Of a DNA stretch of 33,102 nucleotides, positions 8,610-16,989 are shown one piece after another. Position numbers and translations under genes: made by a program. The stretch's first letter is position 1. Each line of letters starts with the position of its first letter. Below the pieces are notes generated by a model, which did no database searches, had not been told where the DNA came from, and saw only the letters and a list, made by a program, of their open reading frames with translations. The stretch spans positions 1-33,102 of the forward strand of contig JAJYGO010000289.1 of assembly GCA_021785115.1 (NCBI GenBank), written 5' to 3'. This stretch comes from Chloroflexota bacterium. GTDB lineage: Bacteria > Chloroflexota > Limnocylindria > Limnocylindrales > CSP1-4.

Positions 8610-8627
8610 GACCGGGCGTCACCGGTC
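8610..8627. other. Hairpin in the yqeC-selD gap
   Basis: GACCGG and CCGGTC are perfect inverted arms around a 6-nt loop. It lies between the yqeC stop and the candidate selD promoter, where an attenuator or RNA-processing site could sit. There is no U-tract. Confidence 0.35.
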
Positions 8628-8647
8628 GCCGCCCGGGAGCACGACCC

Positions 8648-9367
8648 TCACGCAGGGGCGGTGGAGGCAACCGTGACGGCCCGCTCGACCCGGGGGTGGG
8701 CAGCCAATACCTCCGCCAGGACGGCAGCCGGCTCCTCCGTCGCCGGCGTCACGTTCGTGATCAGCATCACGACCCGCGCCGGTTCCGGGATCCCCTTGAG
8801 GCCTCCCCTCGGGTGCAGCAGCACGGCGGCGACCCCCTGGACCGTGAGTCGATCAGCGGGATGTGCCCCGATCAGGGCCGCCACGCGCTCGGGCCGGTGC
8901 GCCACCGCTGCGATCGGCTGGCCGATCGCGGTGACGGAGACGACCACGACGACCGTGGTCGAGGTGCTCGGGATGACCGGCTCGTGCTCCGCCGGGGCCT
9001 TGATCGCCATCCCGGCTGCGCCGTCGGCCTCGACGATGACGTACCCGGCGCTGGTCCGGCTGAAGAGGAGATCGACGGCCTCGGGAGACGGCCCGACGAT
9101 CTTGCCCGGCTGCCGGCCCGCCGCGACGAAGACGGGAAGGCCATGGCCGAGGGCCGCCTCGACCGCCGCCGGCTCGGCGGACCAGCAGATCGGCTCTGCG
9201 GGCTGGTTCGCTCCCACCCGCGTGGTGGTGGTGAGGATGACCCGCGCGCCGGCCGCGACGAGGTCGCGGCCGAGGGAGAAGAGGAGGGTCGACTTGCCTC
9301 CCGCCCCCACGATCGACACCAGCTCGCGGCCGCCGAGCCCGAGCCGTTGCGGCAGGGCGAGAGTCAT
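8648..9367 (-). CDS. yqeC: Selenium-dependent hydroxylase accessory protein YqeC
   Basis: A 239-residue protein of the YqeC family (TIGR03172). It begins with a nucleotide-binding loop, VSIVGAGGKSTLLF (about residues 17-30), followed by VILTTTTRVG, GKIVGPSPEAVD and VIVEADGAAGMAIKAPAEHEPVIP, all hallmarks of the family. YqeC genes track orphan selD and molybdenum hydroxylases; the biochemical step is unproven but thought to be in making or inserting the selenium-containing cofactor. The ATG at 9367 overlaps the yqeB stop as ATGA, which decides the start; the longer open frame upstream is arginine-rich and non-homologous. The protein has P-loop-like features, so it probably hydrolyses a nucleotide. 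Confidence 0.9.
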   Translation of the reverse strand: MTLALPQRLGLGGRELVSIVGAGGKSTLLFSLGRDLVAAGARVILTTTTRVGANQPAEPICWSAEPAAVEAALGHGLPVFVAAGRQPGKIVGPSPEAVDLLFSRTSAGYVIVEADGAAGMAIKAPAEHEPVIPSTSTTVVVVVSVTAIGQPIAAVAHRPERVAALIGAHPADRLTVQGVAAVLLHPRGGLKGIPEPARVVMLITNVTPATEEPAAVLAEVLAAHPRVERAVTVASTAPA

Positions 9368-10170
9368 CGACCCGAGCGGTGCATCCACACGAGGACGGCT
9401 TCGAGCGCACCCCCTCCCACGGCGAGTGCCTTGTCGGAGATGTGCTCGATCATGTCCGCGTCCGGCCGGGGATCGACGTCGGCGATCTTCAGCCCCATGG
9501 TCACCTCGCCGGGGGCGATCAGGCCGCGCACGATGCCGCCGATCTTCGTGGTGACCGGCATGTCGCCGATGCTTCCCAGCCGCTGGCCGGCCTCGACCAT
9601 CTCGCCGAACCCGACCTGCCACGTGAGCTGCCCCGCGGCCCCCGCGTGGATGACACGCTCCGCCGCTGCGCCGCCGAGCTCACCCGGCACCCCCGTGTCG
9701 GGAGCGGCGGATCCATCCCAGATCACGCGGCCCAGGTGGTGTCCGCGCTTGGTCTCGACCACGGCGTCGCAGTGCACACCGGCGACGAAACCGGGGCCGA
9801 GTCCGACCACGAAAGGGGCCTGACCGATCCGGGTGTCGAGTGCCTTCTTGGCGATCCGCGCGTCGATGAGCACCGAGACGGGCACGGGGAACGCCGGCAC
9901 CGCCTCGGAGATCAGCACCGGCACGACGCCGCGACGGGTCGCCTCGACCGCGTCCCCGGGGGACTCGACCAGGATCCCCTCGATGCCGTCGATCTCCACC
10001 CGGCCGTCCAGGACGGCCGAGGAGAACGCCACGGTCCGCCGGATCGTCAGCGGTCGCTCGAGCTCCAGGACGACGACCGGGAAGCCGGCGCGGCGAAGCC
10101 GCCAGATGACCCCGGACCCGAGGTCCCCGCCGCCTCGCACCACGACGAGGCATCCGGCGATGTCGGTCAT
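9364..10170 (-). CDS. yqeB: Selenium-dependent molybdenum hydroxylase system protein, YqeB/EF2563 family
   Basis: A 268-residue member of the YqeB/EF2563 family (TIGR03309). It opens with a Rossmann-like VVVRGGGDLGSGVIWRLRRAG, followed by VVVLELERPLTIRRTVAFSSAV, then VSVLIDARIAKKALDT, FVVGLGPGFVAGVHCDAVVETKRGH-type and VIWDGSAAPDTGVPGE segments and a lipoyl-like turn near GEMVEAGQRLGSI. The family is one of two accessory markers of selenium-dependent molybdenum hydroxylases; its chemistry is not established. The ATG at 10170 shares a base with the xdhC stop (TGATG), and its own stop overlaps yqeC, so all three are translationally coupled. The 169 codons open upstream in the same frame are the shadow of xdhC. 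Confidence 0.9.
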   Translation of the reverse strand: MTDIAGCLVVVRGGGDLGSGVIWRLRRAGFPVVVLELERPLTIRRTVAFSSAVLDGRVEIDGIEGILVESPGDAVEATRRGVVPVLISEAVPAFPVPVSVLIDARIAKKALDTRIGQAPFVVGLGPGFVAGVHCDAVVETKRGHHLGRVIWDGSAAPDTGVPGELGGAAAERVIHAGAAGQLTWQVGFGEMVEAGQRLGSIGDMPVTTKIGGIVRGLIAPGEVTMGLKIADVDPRPDADMIEHISDKALAVGGGALEAVLVWMHRSGR

Positions 10171-10958
10171 CAACCGGTGCGGCCGGCCGACGCGATGACC
10201 TCGGCCATGATGGACACCGCGATCTCCTCGACGGTCTCCGCGCCGATCTCGATCCCGATGGGATGGTGGATCCGCTCCAGCTGCCCGACCGGCACACCGG
10301 ACGCTTCCATGGCCTGCCTGGTGATCTCCCACCGGCGCCGGCTTCCCATCACGCCGATATACCCGGCCGGGGTCCCGAGCAGGAGCGGCACGATCTGCAC
10401 GTCGAGCTCCTGGCTCCGGGTGACGACGACCACCGAGGTCTGCTCGGTGACCGGGTGCGCCGCGAGCGCGTCCGCGACCGTGCCGGCGAACCGGACATCG
10501 GCGAGAGGGATCGATTCCTCGGTCACCATCTCGGTCCGCTCGTCGACGACCACCGTGCGATAGCCCAGCCAGTGCGCGAGGTCCACCACGGCCCTGCCGA
10601 CGTGGCCCGCTCCGATGACGAACACGGTCCGGGTCTTCCCGTACGGCTCGAGGAAGACGGTCATGGTGCCGCCGCACACGCCGAGATCGCCGCGTTCGGG
10701 CTGCTGCAGGGGGTAGCGGCGGAGTCCCGGCTCACCGCGGCGCAGCGCCTCGAGGGCGTCGAGCCGGATCGCGTCCTCGACCCTGCCGCCGCCGATGGTC
10801 CCGACCATCGACCCGTCGGCGCGCACCACCATCTTGGTGCCCACGTGCCGGGGCACGGAGCCTTCGGTCGCGACGACCGTGGCGAGCACCACGCCGTGCC
10901 CGCCGCTGACCGCATCCGAGAGCTCGGCGAGGACACGGTCGGCGCTGACGGCGCTCAC
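10170..10958 (-). CDS. xdhC: XdhC/CoxI family molybdenum hydroxylase maturation protein
   Basis: A 262-residue XdhC/CoxI protein. In studied systems XdhC binds Mo cofactor and helps its sulfuration and insertion into xanthine-dehydrogenase-type enzymes. The N-terminal domain shows VLATVVATEGSVPRHVGTKM, GTIGGGRVE and GVCGGTMTVFLEPY; the C-terminal domain is a Rossmann fold starting VFVIGAGHVGRAVVDLA (about residues 110-126) and ending GYIGVMGSRRRW and HHPIGIEIGAETVEEIAVSI. The usual GGCVE motif reads GGRVE, so one conserved cysteine is absent while the cysteine in VCGG remains. The start is a GTG at 10958 overlapping the xdhD stop as GTGA. In this cluster it probably handles the selenium-containing form of the cofactor. 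Confidence 0.92.
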   Translation of the reverse strand: MSAVSADRVLAELSDAVSGGHGVVLATVVATEGSVPRHVGTKMVVRADGSMVGTIGGGRVEDAIRLDALEALRRGEPGLRRYPLQQPERGDLGVCGGTMTVFLEPYGKTRTVFVIGAGHVGRAVVDLAHWLGYRTVVVDERTEMVTEESIPLADVRFAGTVADALAAHPVTEQTSVVVVTRSQELDVQIVPLLLGTPAGYIGVMGSRRRWEITRQAMEASGVPVGQLERIHHPIGIEIGAETVEEIAVSIMAEVIASAGRTG

Positions 10959-13849
10959 GAGGCCCGGAGGGCCCGCCAGACGCGCTCCGGCGTGAACGGG
11001 ATGCCGTTGATCCGGACGCCGGTCGCATCCGCGATGGCGTTGCGGACGGCCGGGGCGACCCCGTCCATGGGGATCTCGGCGATCGCCTTGGCGCCGAAGG
11101 GCCCGCTGTCCTCCAGGGTCTGCACCAGGATGGCCTCGAGCGCCGGCGTCTCGTCCGCTCGGTAGATCCTGTAGGGCCCGAACGCCGGGTTCACCATGCG
11201 CCCGGCCTCGTCGTAGACCATCTCCTCGCAGTGCGCGTAGCCGAGGGCCTGCACCATGCCGCCCTCCACCTGTCCGGAGGCGGTGACCGGGTTGATCGGC
11301 ACGCCGCAGTCCACCGCCATCACGAGATGCCTGACGGTCACCTGGCCCGTCTCGGTGTCGACCTCGACCTCGGCGAACTGCGCGGCGTACGGTGGGGGCG
11401 AGTCCGGCGACACGTGCGACGCCGTCCCCATGATCTGGTGCTGGCCCTGCTGGTGCAGCGTCGAGAGCGCGATCTCCGCCAGGGACACCGACCGGCCATC
11501 GGCCGACCAGGCCGCCCGGTCGTGCAGATCGATCGAGGCGGCATCCACTCCCAGCAGGAGCGCCGCACGGTCCACGATCTGTCGGCGGACCTCCTCCGCC
11601 GCGCGCTTGACGGCGGTCCCCGAGATGTAGGTCGTGCTGGAGGCGTACGCGCCGGTGTCGAAGGGGGTCAGGTCGGTGTCCGACGAGTACACGATGATGT
11701 CGTGGACGCCCACGCCGACCACCTCGGCCGCGATCTGGGCCAGCACGGTGTCCGAGCCGGTACCAAGATCGGTGGCGCCCACCAGGAGGTTGAACGAGCC
11801 GTCGTCGTTGATCTTGAGGCTGGCGCCGCCCATGTCCAGGCCCGGGATGGCGGTGCCGTGCATCGCCATGGCGAACCCGAGTCCGCGCCGGACGTGGGGC
11901 CGATCGGCGGGCTGCCTCCAGTCCGGGTCGCCCCGGCGGTGCCAGCCGATCGAGCGCTGGCCCTGGAGCACCGCCTCCTCCAGGCCGCTCGAGGTGATGA
12001 CGGGCGGCTCGCCGGCCTCGACGTCCCCCTCGCCGAGCTGCGGGGCCATGTCGAGGGGATCGCCCACCCGGGTCCAGTTGAGCCGCCTGAACTCGATCGG
12101 GTCCATGCCGATCGCCGCGGCGACGTCGTCCATGTGCGCCTCGAGCACGAAGAGCGCCTGGGGCGCGCCGTAGCCGCGGAAGGCGCCGGGCACGGGGATG
12201 TTCGTGTACACGACGTCGCAGTCGAAGTGCTTGGCCGGGCAGTTGTAGGAACTCAGTCCACGCATGCCGGTCACCATCTGCACCGTGAGCCCGTGCGTCC
12301 CGTAGGCGCCCGTGTTCGCGACGACACGCATCTCCTGCGCGGTGAGCTTCCCGTGTGCGTCGACGCCGGTCCTGAAGGTGACGGTCTGGGGATGCCGGCT
12401 CCGCGACGACATGAACTCCTCCTCACGGGTGAGCTCGAGCCGCACGGCACGGCCCGTCGCCATCGTGAGGTGTCCGACGATGTCCTCGATGAGCATCTCC
12501 TGCTTCGCGCCGAACCCGCCCCCGATGCGCGGCTTGATGATGCGGATCCGCTTCACCGGGAGGCCGAGGAGCGGCGCGAGCATGCGCCGGGCGTGGAACG
12601 GCACCTGCGTGGACGAGGTGATCTCCAGCCGGTCGTCGCTGTCCCACCGCGCGATGGCGATGTGGGGCTCCAGGGGTGTCTGCTGGACCTGGTGGACGCG
12701 GTACGTGCGCTCGATGACGCGATCCGCCGTCGCGAATCCCCGTTCGACGTCCCCGGTCCGGGCCTCGATGTGGTGGACGATGTTGCGGCTCGCGTCGTAC
12801 GCGCCGTCCATGTCCGGTTCGTCGTGGATCACCGGCGCGCCGTCCCGGAGCGCCTCGTTCTCGTCGAAGACGGCGGGCAGCGGTTCGTAGGCCACCTTGA
12901 TCAGGTCGATGGCCGCCCGGGCGATCTCCTCGGTGTCGGCCGCGACGGCCGCCACGCGATCCCCCACGTACCGCACCTTGTTGTCGAAGCTCACCTGGTC
13001 GTACGGACGCGGGTTCGGGTAGCTCTGGCCGCCGGATGCGTATCGAACCCGGGGCACGTTCCCGCAGTGGATGACGGCGTGGACGCCGGGAAGGGCCCTC
13101 GCCGCGGAATCGTCGATGGACAGGATCCGGGCGTGGGCGTGCGGGCTGTACAGCACCTTGGCGATCAGCGTCCCCGACAGGTCCCGGTCATCGGTGAACG
13201 CAGGGTTCCCCTTCGCCAGCTTCACCGCGTCGATCTTCGTCTCGGCGTGACCCACCACGCGCGTCGCCGGCACGTCGGGGCTGGGGACTACCCGCGGCGC
13301 GATCGGCGCGAGATCGTCGCGGTCGCGGTGTGCCCCGGTGGATCCCTCGAGCCGGTCCAGGTGCGCGACCTCGACCTTCGCGGGCTCCTCCCCGCGCAGC
13401 TTCGCAGCGGCCCGCAGGACGGCATGCACCGGTCGCAGGTACCCGGTCTCGCGGTCGAGGATCCCCGACAGCGCGTCCCTGACCTCGGCCTCCGTCGGAT
13501 TCGGCGTCCTGTCGATGAGCGCCTTCGCCGCCAGGATCATGGCCGGCGTGGAGTAGCCGGACTGGATGGCGCCGGCCTCGATGAAGGCCTCCTGGATCGG
13601 GTGCAGCTGCCCCGGGACCGACAGGCCCTCGATCGTCTCGATCGAGTGCCCGTCCGCCTGGGCGGCCAGCATGACGTCCGCCGACACGAGCCTGCCGTCG
13701 ACGAGCACCGCTGCGGCGCCCGTCTCGCCGGTGTCGGAGCCGTAGCGCACGCTGTAGAGGCCGGCCCGCCGCAGCACGGTGCGCAGGGATTCGTGCGGTT
13801 CGCAGGCGACCGTCCGGGGCGTCCCGTTGATGGTGAGGGTGAGTGTCAT
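10955..13849 (-). CDS. xdhD: XdhD-type selenium-dependent molybdenum hydroxylase, Mo-binding subunit
   Basis: A 964-residue catalytic subunit. Residues about 1-150 match the two-domain 2Fe-2S module of xanthine dehydrogenases in layout but the cluster ligands are gone: GSDTGETGAAAV replaces GCDxGxCGACTV (S38, T43, A46), AIQSGYSTPAM replaces QCGYCTPG (S97, S100), and SGILDRETGY replaces GNLCRCTGY (D132, E134). From about residue 195 the aldehyde oxidase/xanthine dehydrogenase domains follow: GDRVAAVAADTEEIA, RIGGGFGAKQEM, GAFRGYGAPQALF, GATDLGTGSDTVLAQIAAE and FGAKAIAEIPMDG, whose Glu fits the catalytic base. Length and the cysteine-free N-terminus match E. coli XdhD and TIGR03313, tied to selenium-dependent hydroxylases or a proposed selenate reductase. 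The ATG at 13849 overlaps the FAD-subunit stop (ATGA). The substrate, perhaps a purine or other N-heterocycle, cannot be told from sequence. Confidence 0.93.
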   Translation of the reverse strand: MTLTLTINGTPRTVACEPHESLRTVLRRAGLYSVRYGSDTGETGAAAVLVDGRLVSADVMLAAQADGHSIETIEGLSVPGQLHPIQEAFIEAGAIQSGYSTPAMILAAKALIDRTPNPTEAEVRDALSGILDRETGYLRPVHAVLRAAAKLRGEEPAKVEVAHLDRLEGSTGAHRDRDDLAPIAPRVVPSPDVPATRVVGHAETKIDAVKLAKGNPAFTDDRDLSGTLIAKVLYSPHAHARILSIDDSAARALPGVHAVIHCGNVPRVRYASGGQSYPNPRPYDQVSFDNKVRYVGDRVAAVAADTEEIARAAIDLIKVAYEPLPAVFDENEALRDGAPVIHDEPDMDGAYDASRNIVHHIEARTGDVERGFATADRVIERTYRVHQVQQTPLEPHIAIARWDSDDRLEITSSTQVPFHARRMLAPLLGLPVKRIRIIKPRIGGGFGAKQEMLIEDIVGHLTMATGRAVRLELTREEEFMSSRSRHPQTVTFRTGVDAHGKLTAQEMRVVANTGAYGTHGLTVQMVTGMRGLSSYNCPAKHFDCDVVYTNIPVPGAFRGYGAPQALFVLEAHMDDVAAAIGMDPIEFRRLNWTRVGDPLDMAPQLGEGDVEAGEPPVITSSGLEEAVLQGQRSIGWHRRGDPDWRQPADRPHVRRGLGFAMAMHGTAIPGLDMGGASLKINDDGSFNLLVGATDLGTGSDTVLAQIAAEVVGVGVHDIIVYSSDTDLTPFDTGAYASSTTYISGTAVKRAAEEVRRQIVDRAALLLGVDAASIDLHDRAAWSADGRSVSLAEIALSTLHQQGQHQIMGTASHVSPDSPPPYAAQFAEVEVDTETGQVTVRHLVMAVDCGVPINPVTASGQVEGGMVQALGYAHCEEMVYDEAGRMVNPAFGPYRIYRADETPALEAILVQTLEDSGPFGAKAIAEIPMDGVAPAVRNAIADATGVRINGIPFTPERVWRALRAS

Positions 13850-14586
13850 GCCGGTTCGCCCCCTCCCAGGCTGGCGAGGGCTCGTGCCGTGAGCACCGCG
13901 GCGAGATGGGCCCTGTAGGCGGACGATCCGCGGAAGTCGGCCGGTGGGGCGAGCTCTCCGAGCCGCTGCGGATCCACCAGGACGGGTCTCGATGCGACCC
14001 CGGACGCGGCGATCCGGACGGTGCCGTCGGCGTCCCGGCAGGCCACCACCATCACGATCGGGGCGTCCATGGGCGTGCGAGCGGTTCCGTGCGCGGCGGC
14101 CCGCCCGCCCATCGGAACGGTGACGCTGGTGATGATGGAACCCTGGAGCAGGTGGCGGTCGTCGAGGACGGCGTCGAGCGGATGCTCGGCGTTCGAGCCG
14201 ACCCGCGCGAGCCCGACCCTGGCGCCGAACGCGAGCAGGCCGGTGAGCAGGGGGCTCTCCGGATCCGCCATCCCGATGGTGCCGCCCACGGTGGCGGCAT
14301 TGCGGATGGTGCTGGGCGCCTCGAGCCGGGCGAGCTCGCGGAGCACCTCGGGGACATGGCCGGAGTCGACGATCGACTGGAGACGTGTGGTCGCCCCCAG
14401 CCGAAGCCGCCCGGCATCCGCCCGGATGCCGTCGAGATCGAGCGCCTGCAGATCGACAGCCACCACGGGAGCCCGACCGGGCTGCGCGTTGACCCCCGTG
14501 CCCCCGCCGAGCACGACCGCGTCGGCACGGGCCGCGAGCGCGAGAGCTTCGTCGAGCGTGCGCGGCCGGAAGTAGCTCGTGATCAC
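13846..14586 (-). CDS. Molybdenum hydroxylase FAD-binding subunit (XdhB/CoxM/YgfM type)
   Basis: A 246-residue FAD-binding subunit, first gene of the SDMH operon. Typical features are YFRPRTLDEALAL, the flavin motif VVLGGGTGVNAQPG (about residues 24-37), LGATTRLQSIVDS and the second flavin motif TIRNAATVGGTIGMADPESPL. It should accept electrons from the Mo subunit and pass them to NAD or a quinone. At 246 residues it is shorter than the usual 280-300, the shortfall being in the C-terminal domain. The start is a GTG at 14586 with AAGGGTGAAG about 8-18 nt upstream; no better start exists. Its stop overlaps the xdhD start. In E. coli the matching gene is ygfM. Confidence 0.9.
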   Translation of the reverse strand: MITSYFRPRTLDEALALAARADAVVLGGGTGVNAQPGRAPVVAVDLQALDLDGIRADAGRLRLGATTRLQSIVDSGHVPEVLRELARLEAPSTIRNAATVGGTIGMADPESPLLTGLLAFGARVGLARVGSNAEHPLDAVLDDRHLLQGSIITSVTVPMGGRAAAHGTARTPMDAPIVMVVACRDADGTVRIAASGVASRPVLVDPQRLGELAPPADFRGSSAYRAHLAAVLTARALASLGGGEPA

Positions 14587-14818
14587 GTCAGAATCTTCAC
14601 CCTTCGAGCCGTCCCTGGTACCGGTCGGGCGGCCGCCGGGCGAAGGCTCCGGCGCCGACGGTGACGACGGGCGACCGTGGCGCCCATTCTACCCGGCGCG
14701 AGCGGCGGTCCCACGCACGCGCCGCCGGGTGCTCCCGGCCGGCACCGCCGCAGCGCGGGGCACCGCCCGGTCGGCTCGCGCCGATGCGGCGCTGTTCCCG
14801 AAGGGAGATACTCGGTAC

Positions 14819-15247
14819 GTGCCGAGAACCGCCATGGGCCGCTTCCGCGTCACCCTCATCCTGCTGCTGACCGTCCTGGTCGTCCAGTTCGTGGCCGGGA
14901 TGATCGTGAACCTCTACGTCGCCTTTCCCGGCTCGCTCCCGGCGGGTTCGGCGTGGGCCTGGTCCTTCGCCCACACCGGCGTCGTCCCGCTGCACGTGGC
15001 GCTCGGCACGGTGATCCTGGTCCTCTCGCTCGCCGCCATCGAGTTCGCGCTCTGGGCGGAGCACCGGGCCGGCGCGCTCAGCGTCGGGGTGGGGTTCGTC
15101 TGCGTGGCGGTGGCGTACCTGGGCGGGATGTGGTTCCTGACCTACGGGCAGAGCGACCTGAGCTCGCTGGTGATGGCGCTCGGGTTCATCGCCGCGTGCG
15201 TCTCGTACACGATCGGTCTCCTGGTGACGCGACCCGACAGCCGCTGA
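14819..15247 (+). CDS. Small four-helix membrane protein, function unknown
   Basis: A 142-residue membrane protein with hydrophobic spans at about residues 11-33 (TLILLLTVLVVQFVAGMIVNL), 56-78 (VPLHVALGTVILVLSLAAIEF), 85-106 (LSVGVGFVCVAVAYLGGMWFL) and 112-133. Two histidines (FAHTG, PLHVALG) sit close together before and in helix 2 and could bind heme or metal, but that is speculation. I place the start at GTG 14819 because AAGGGAGA lies about 11 nt upstream; ATG at 14834 is the alternative, five codons shorter. An 80-codon extension open upstream is low-complexity. It is divergent from the SDMH operon and convergent with the methyltransferase gene; context gives no function. Confidence 0.75.
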   Translation: MPRTAMGRFRVTLILLLTVLVVQFVAGMIVNLYVAFPGSLPAGSAWAWSFAHTGVVPLHVALGTVILVLSLAAIEFALWAEHRAGALSVGVGFVCVAVAYLGGMWFLTYGQSDLSSLVMALGFIAACVSYTIGLLVTRPDSR

Positions 15248-15310
15248 GCGGGGGCAGGCGTTCCCGCCGACGCCCCACCGTCGCCGCCGGCGGGCAGCCG
15301 CCCCGCTCCG

Positions 15311-15853
15311 TCATCGCCGCCCGGAGAGCCTCGGCACGATGAAGGGTGTGGTCCGCCTGTACGCGAGGTATGCCTCCCCGAATCGCTCGGCCAGCTCCTG
15401 CTCCTCGAGGCGCTTGAGGTAGACCAGCAGGGTGGCGGCAAGGGCGAGGACGAAGGCCAGGCCCGCGGCGGTCCGCGCCGCGACGGCGATGCCGAGGTAG
15501 GCCAGGATCGCGCCGAGGGTCATCGGGTTGCGGCAGTAGCGGAAGGGACCCTCCGTGACGAGCTCCCGGGTGGGCATCACCGGCAGCGGCGTTCCCCGTC
15601 CCCGGTCCAGCTGGGTGTCGACCGACCAGAAGCCGAGAGCGAACCCTGCGACCGCCAGTACCCCGCCGAAGGCACGACTCGCGCCGGCGACGCCGAGGGG
15701 CGGCAGACCGAACCGCCGGTCGAGGCGCGGGCCGATCCCCGCCACGACGAACGGGAGCATCCCCAGGAACACGGGGGCCAGCAGGAGCATGACGGCGACC
15801 TGCGCCCGCTCGCTCCGCTCCGTCCGGGACCATCGCTCGTAGCGCGAGATCAC
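15311..15853 (-). CDS. Isoprenylcysteine carboxyl methyltransferase (ICMT)/PEMT-type membrane methyltransferase
   Basis: A 180-residue membrane methyltransferase-like protein. The C-terminal half has the family signature VTEGPFRYCRNPMTLGAIL, then a hydrophobic hairpin and EEQELAERFGEAYLAYRRTTPFIVP, where SAM and the acceptor bind. The N-terminal half has two or three membrane helices (MLLLAPVFLGMLPFVVAG, AFGGVLAVAGFALGFW). Bacterial members methylate diverse small lipophilic or thiol substrates; the substrate here is unknown. I choose GTG 15853 because GGAGG lies 8 nt before it; ATG 15877 and TTG 15895 lack a ribosome site. It is divergent from the TSUP transporter gene. Confidence 0.82.
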   Translation of the reverse strand: MISRYERWSRTERSERAQVAVMLLLAPVFLGMLPFVVAGIGPRLDRRFGLPPLGVAGASRAFGGVLAVAGFALGFWSVDTQLDRGRGTPLPVMPTRELVTEGPFRYCRNPMTLGAILAYLGIAVAARTAAGLAFVLALAATLLVYLKRLEEQELAERFGEAYLAYRRTTPFIVPRLSGRR

Positions 15854-16158
15854 GCTCCTGACCTCCGGGGGAAGCATGGCGCACGGTCTGCGCAATCGCG
15901 AGAGGCATGTGTCGTGAACCGGCGACCCAGGCTGAGGCGCCTGGATTCACCACGCCGGGACCGGGCGAGGGCCGCTGCGCGGCGGTCGGTGGTCGCCTGC
16001 GGTACCATCGCGCCCGTCGGCCGCCCGGCGTCCCCCGGGATCGGCTGCCAGTTCCGCACCATTCCCCGGGCGTCGACGTGCCCGCGGCCGGCGAGCGCCG
16101 GCGCACGCAGCCGGGTGGCCCGGGGGCCGTCGTCCGTCCGCACGAGGCAGCAGGCCGC

Positions 16159-16989
16159 ATGTCCTTCGGGCTCCTCTTCCTGGTGTCGATCGTCGCCGGG
16201 TTCATCGGCGCGATGTCCGGCATGGGCGGCGGCGTGGTGCTGATCCCGGCCATGACGCTGCTCGGGATGAACATCAAGCAGGCCATCGCCATCAGCATCG
16301 TGTCGGTCATCGCCACGTCGAGCGGCTCCGCCTCGGCCTACGTGCGCGACCGGATCACGAACCTGAAGGTGGGCATGTTCCTGGAGATGTTCACCATCCT
16401 GGGGGCGCTCGTCGGGGCCACGATCACGCTCTCCACGGGCAACGCCATCCTCTTCATCCTCTTCGGGGTCGTGCTGCTCTTCTCGTGGGTCGCGCTCTTC
16501 GTGCAGCGCCACGAGGTGTGGCGTGCCCACCCCTGGCAGGATCGTTTCACGCGGTGGCTCCAGCTCGAGGGGAGCTACTACGACCAGCCCACCGCCCAGA
16601 CCATCCAGTACCACGCGGTCCGCGCCTACTTCGGCGGCCCGCTGATGTTCGGGGCGGGCCTGATCGCCGGGATGCTGGGGATCGGCGCGGGCGCGCTCAA
16701 GGTGCTGATCCACGACCTCGTGATGGGGCTCCCCCCGAAGGTCTCGACCACGACCAGCAACCTGATCATCGGGGTGACCGCGCTGGCCGGGACGAGCGTC
16801 TACCTGGCCGCGGGCGTCATCGATCCGGGGCTGGTGGCCCCGGTGATGCTGGGGATCCTCCTCGGGGCCTTCGTGGGCACGCGGGTGCTGGTCCGGATGC
16901 GCAACGAGGCCGTGCGACGGTTCTTCCTCGTGGTCCTGCTCGTGCTCGGCGTCGAGATGGTGGTGCGCGGGCTGGGAGGCATCCTGTGA
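16159..16989 (+). CDS. TSUP family (TauE/SafE) membrane transporter
   Basis: A 276-residue sulfite/sulfonate exporter-type transporter (PF01925). Helix 1 is followed by the family motif AGFIGAMSGMGGGVVLIPAM, and the second half repeats the pattern with GAGLIAGMLGIGAGALKVLIHDLVMG and PPKVSTTTSNLIIG. About eight membrane spans are visible. TSUP proteins move sulfur oxyanions or organic acids. The ATG at 16159 begins directly at helix 1; the long open frame upstream is low-information. The stop overlaps the GTG of the next gene (GTGA), so it is coupled to a DUF1634 protein, a recurrent genomic partner of this transporter family. Confidence 0.92.
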   Translation: MSFGLLFLVSIVAGFIGAMSGMGGGVVLIPAMTLLGMNIKQAIAISIVSVIATSSGSASAYVRDRITNLKVGMFLEMFTILGALVGATITLSTGNAILFILFGVVLLFSWVALFVQRHEVWRAHPWQDRFTRWLQLEGSYYDQPTAQTIQYHAVRAYFGGPLMFGAGLIAGMLGIGAGALKVLIHDLVMGLPPKVSTTTSNLIIGVTALAGTSVYLAAGVIDPGLVAPVMLGILLGAFVGTRVLVRMRNEAVRRFFLVVLLVLGVEMVVRGLGGIL

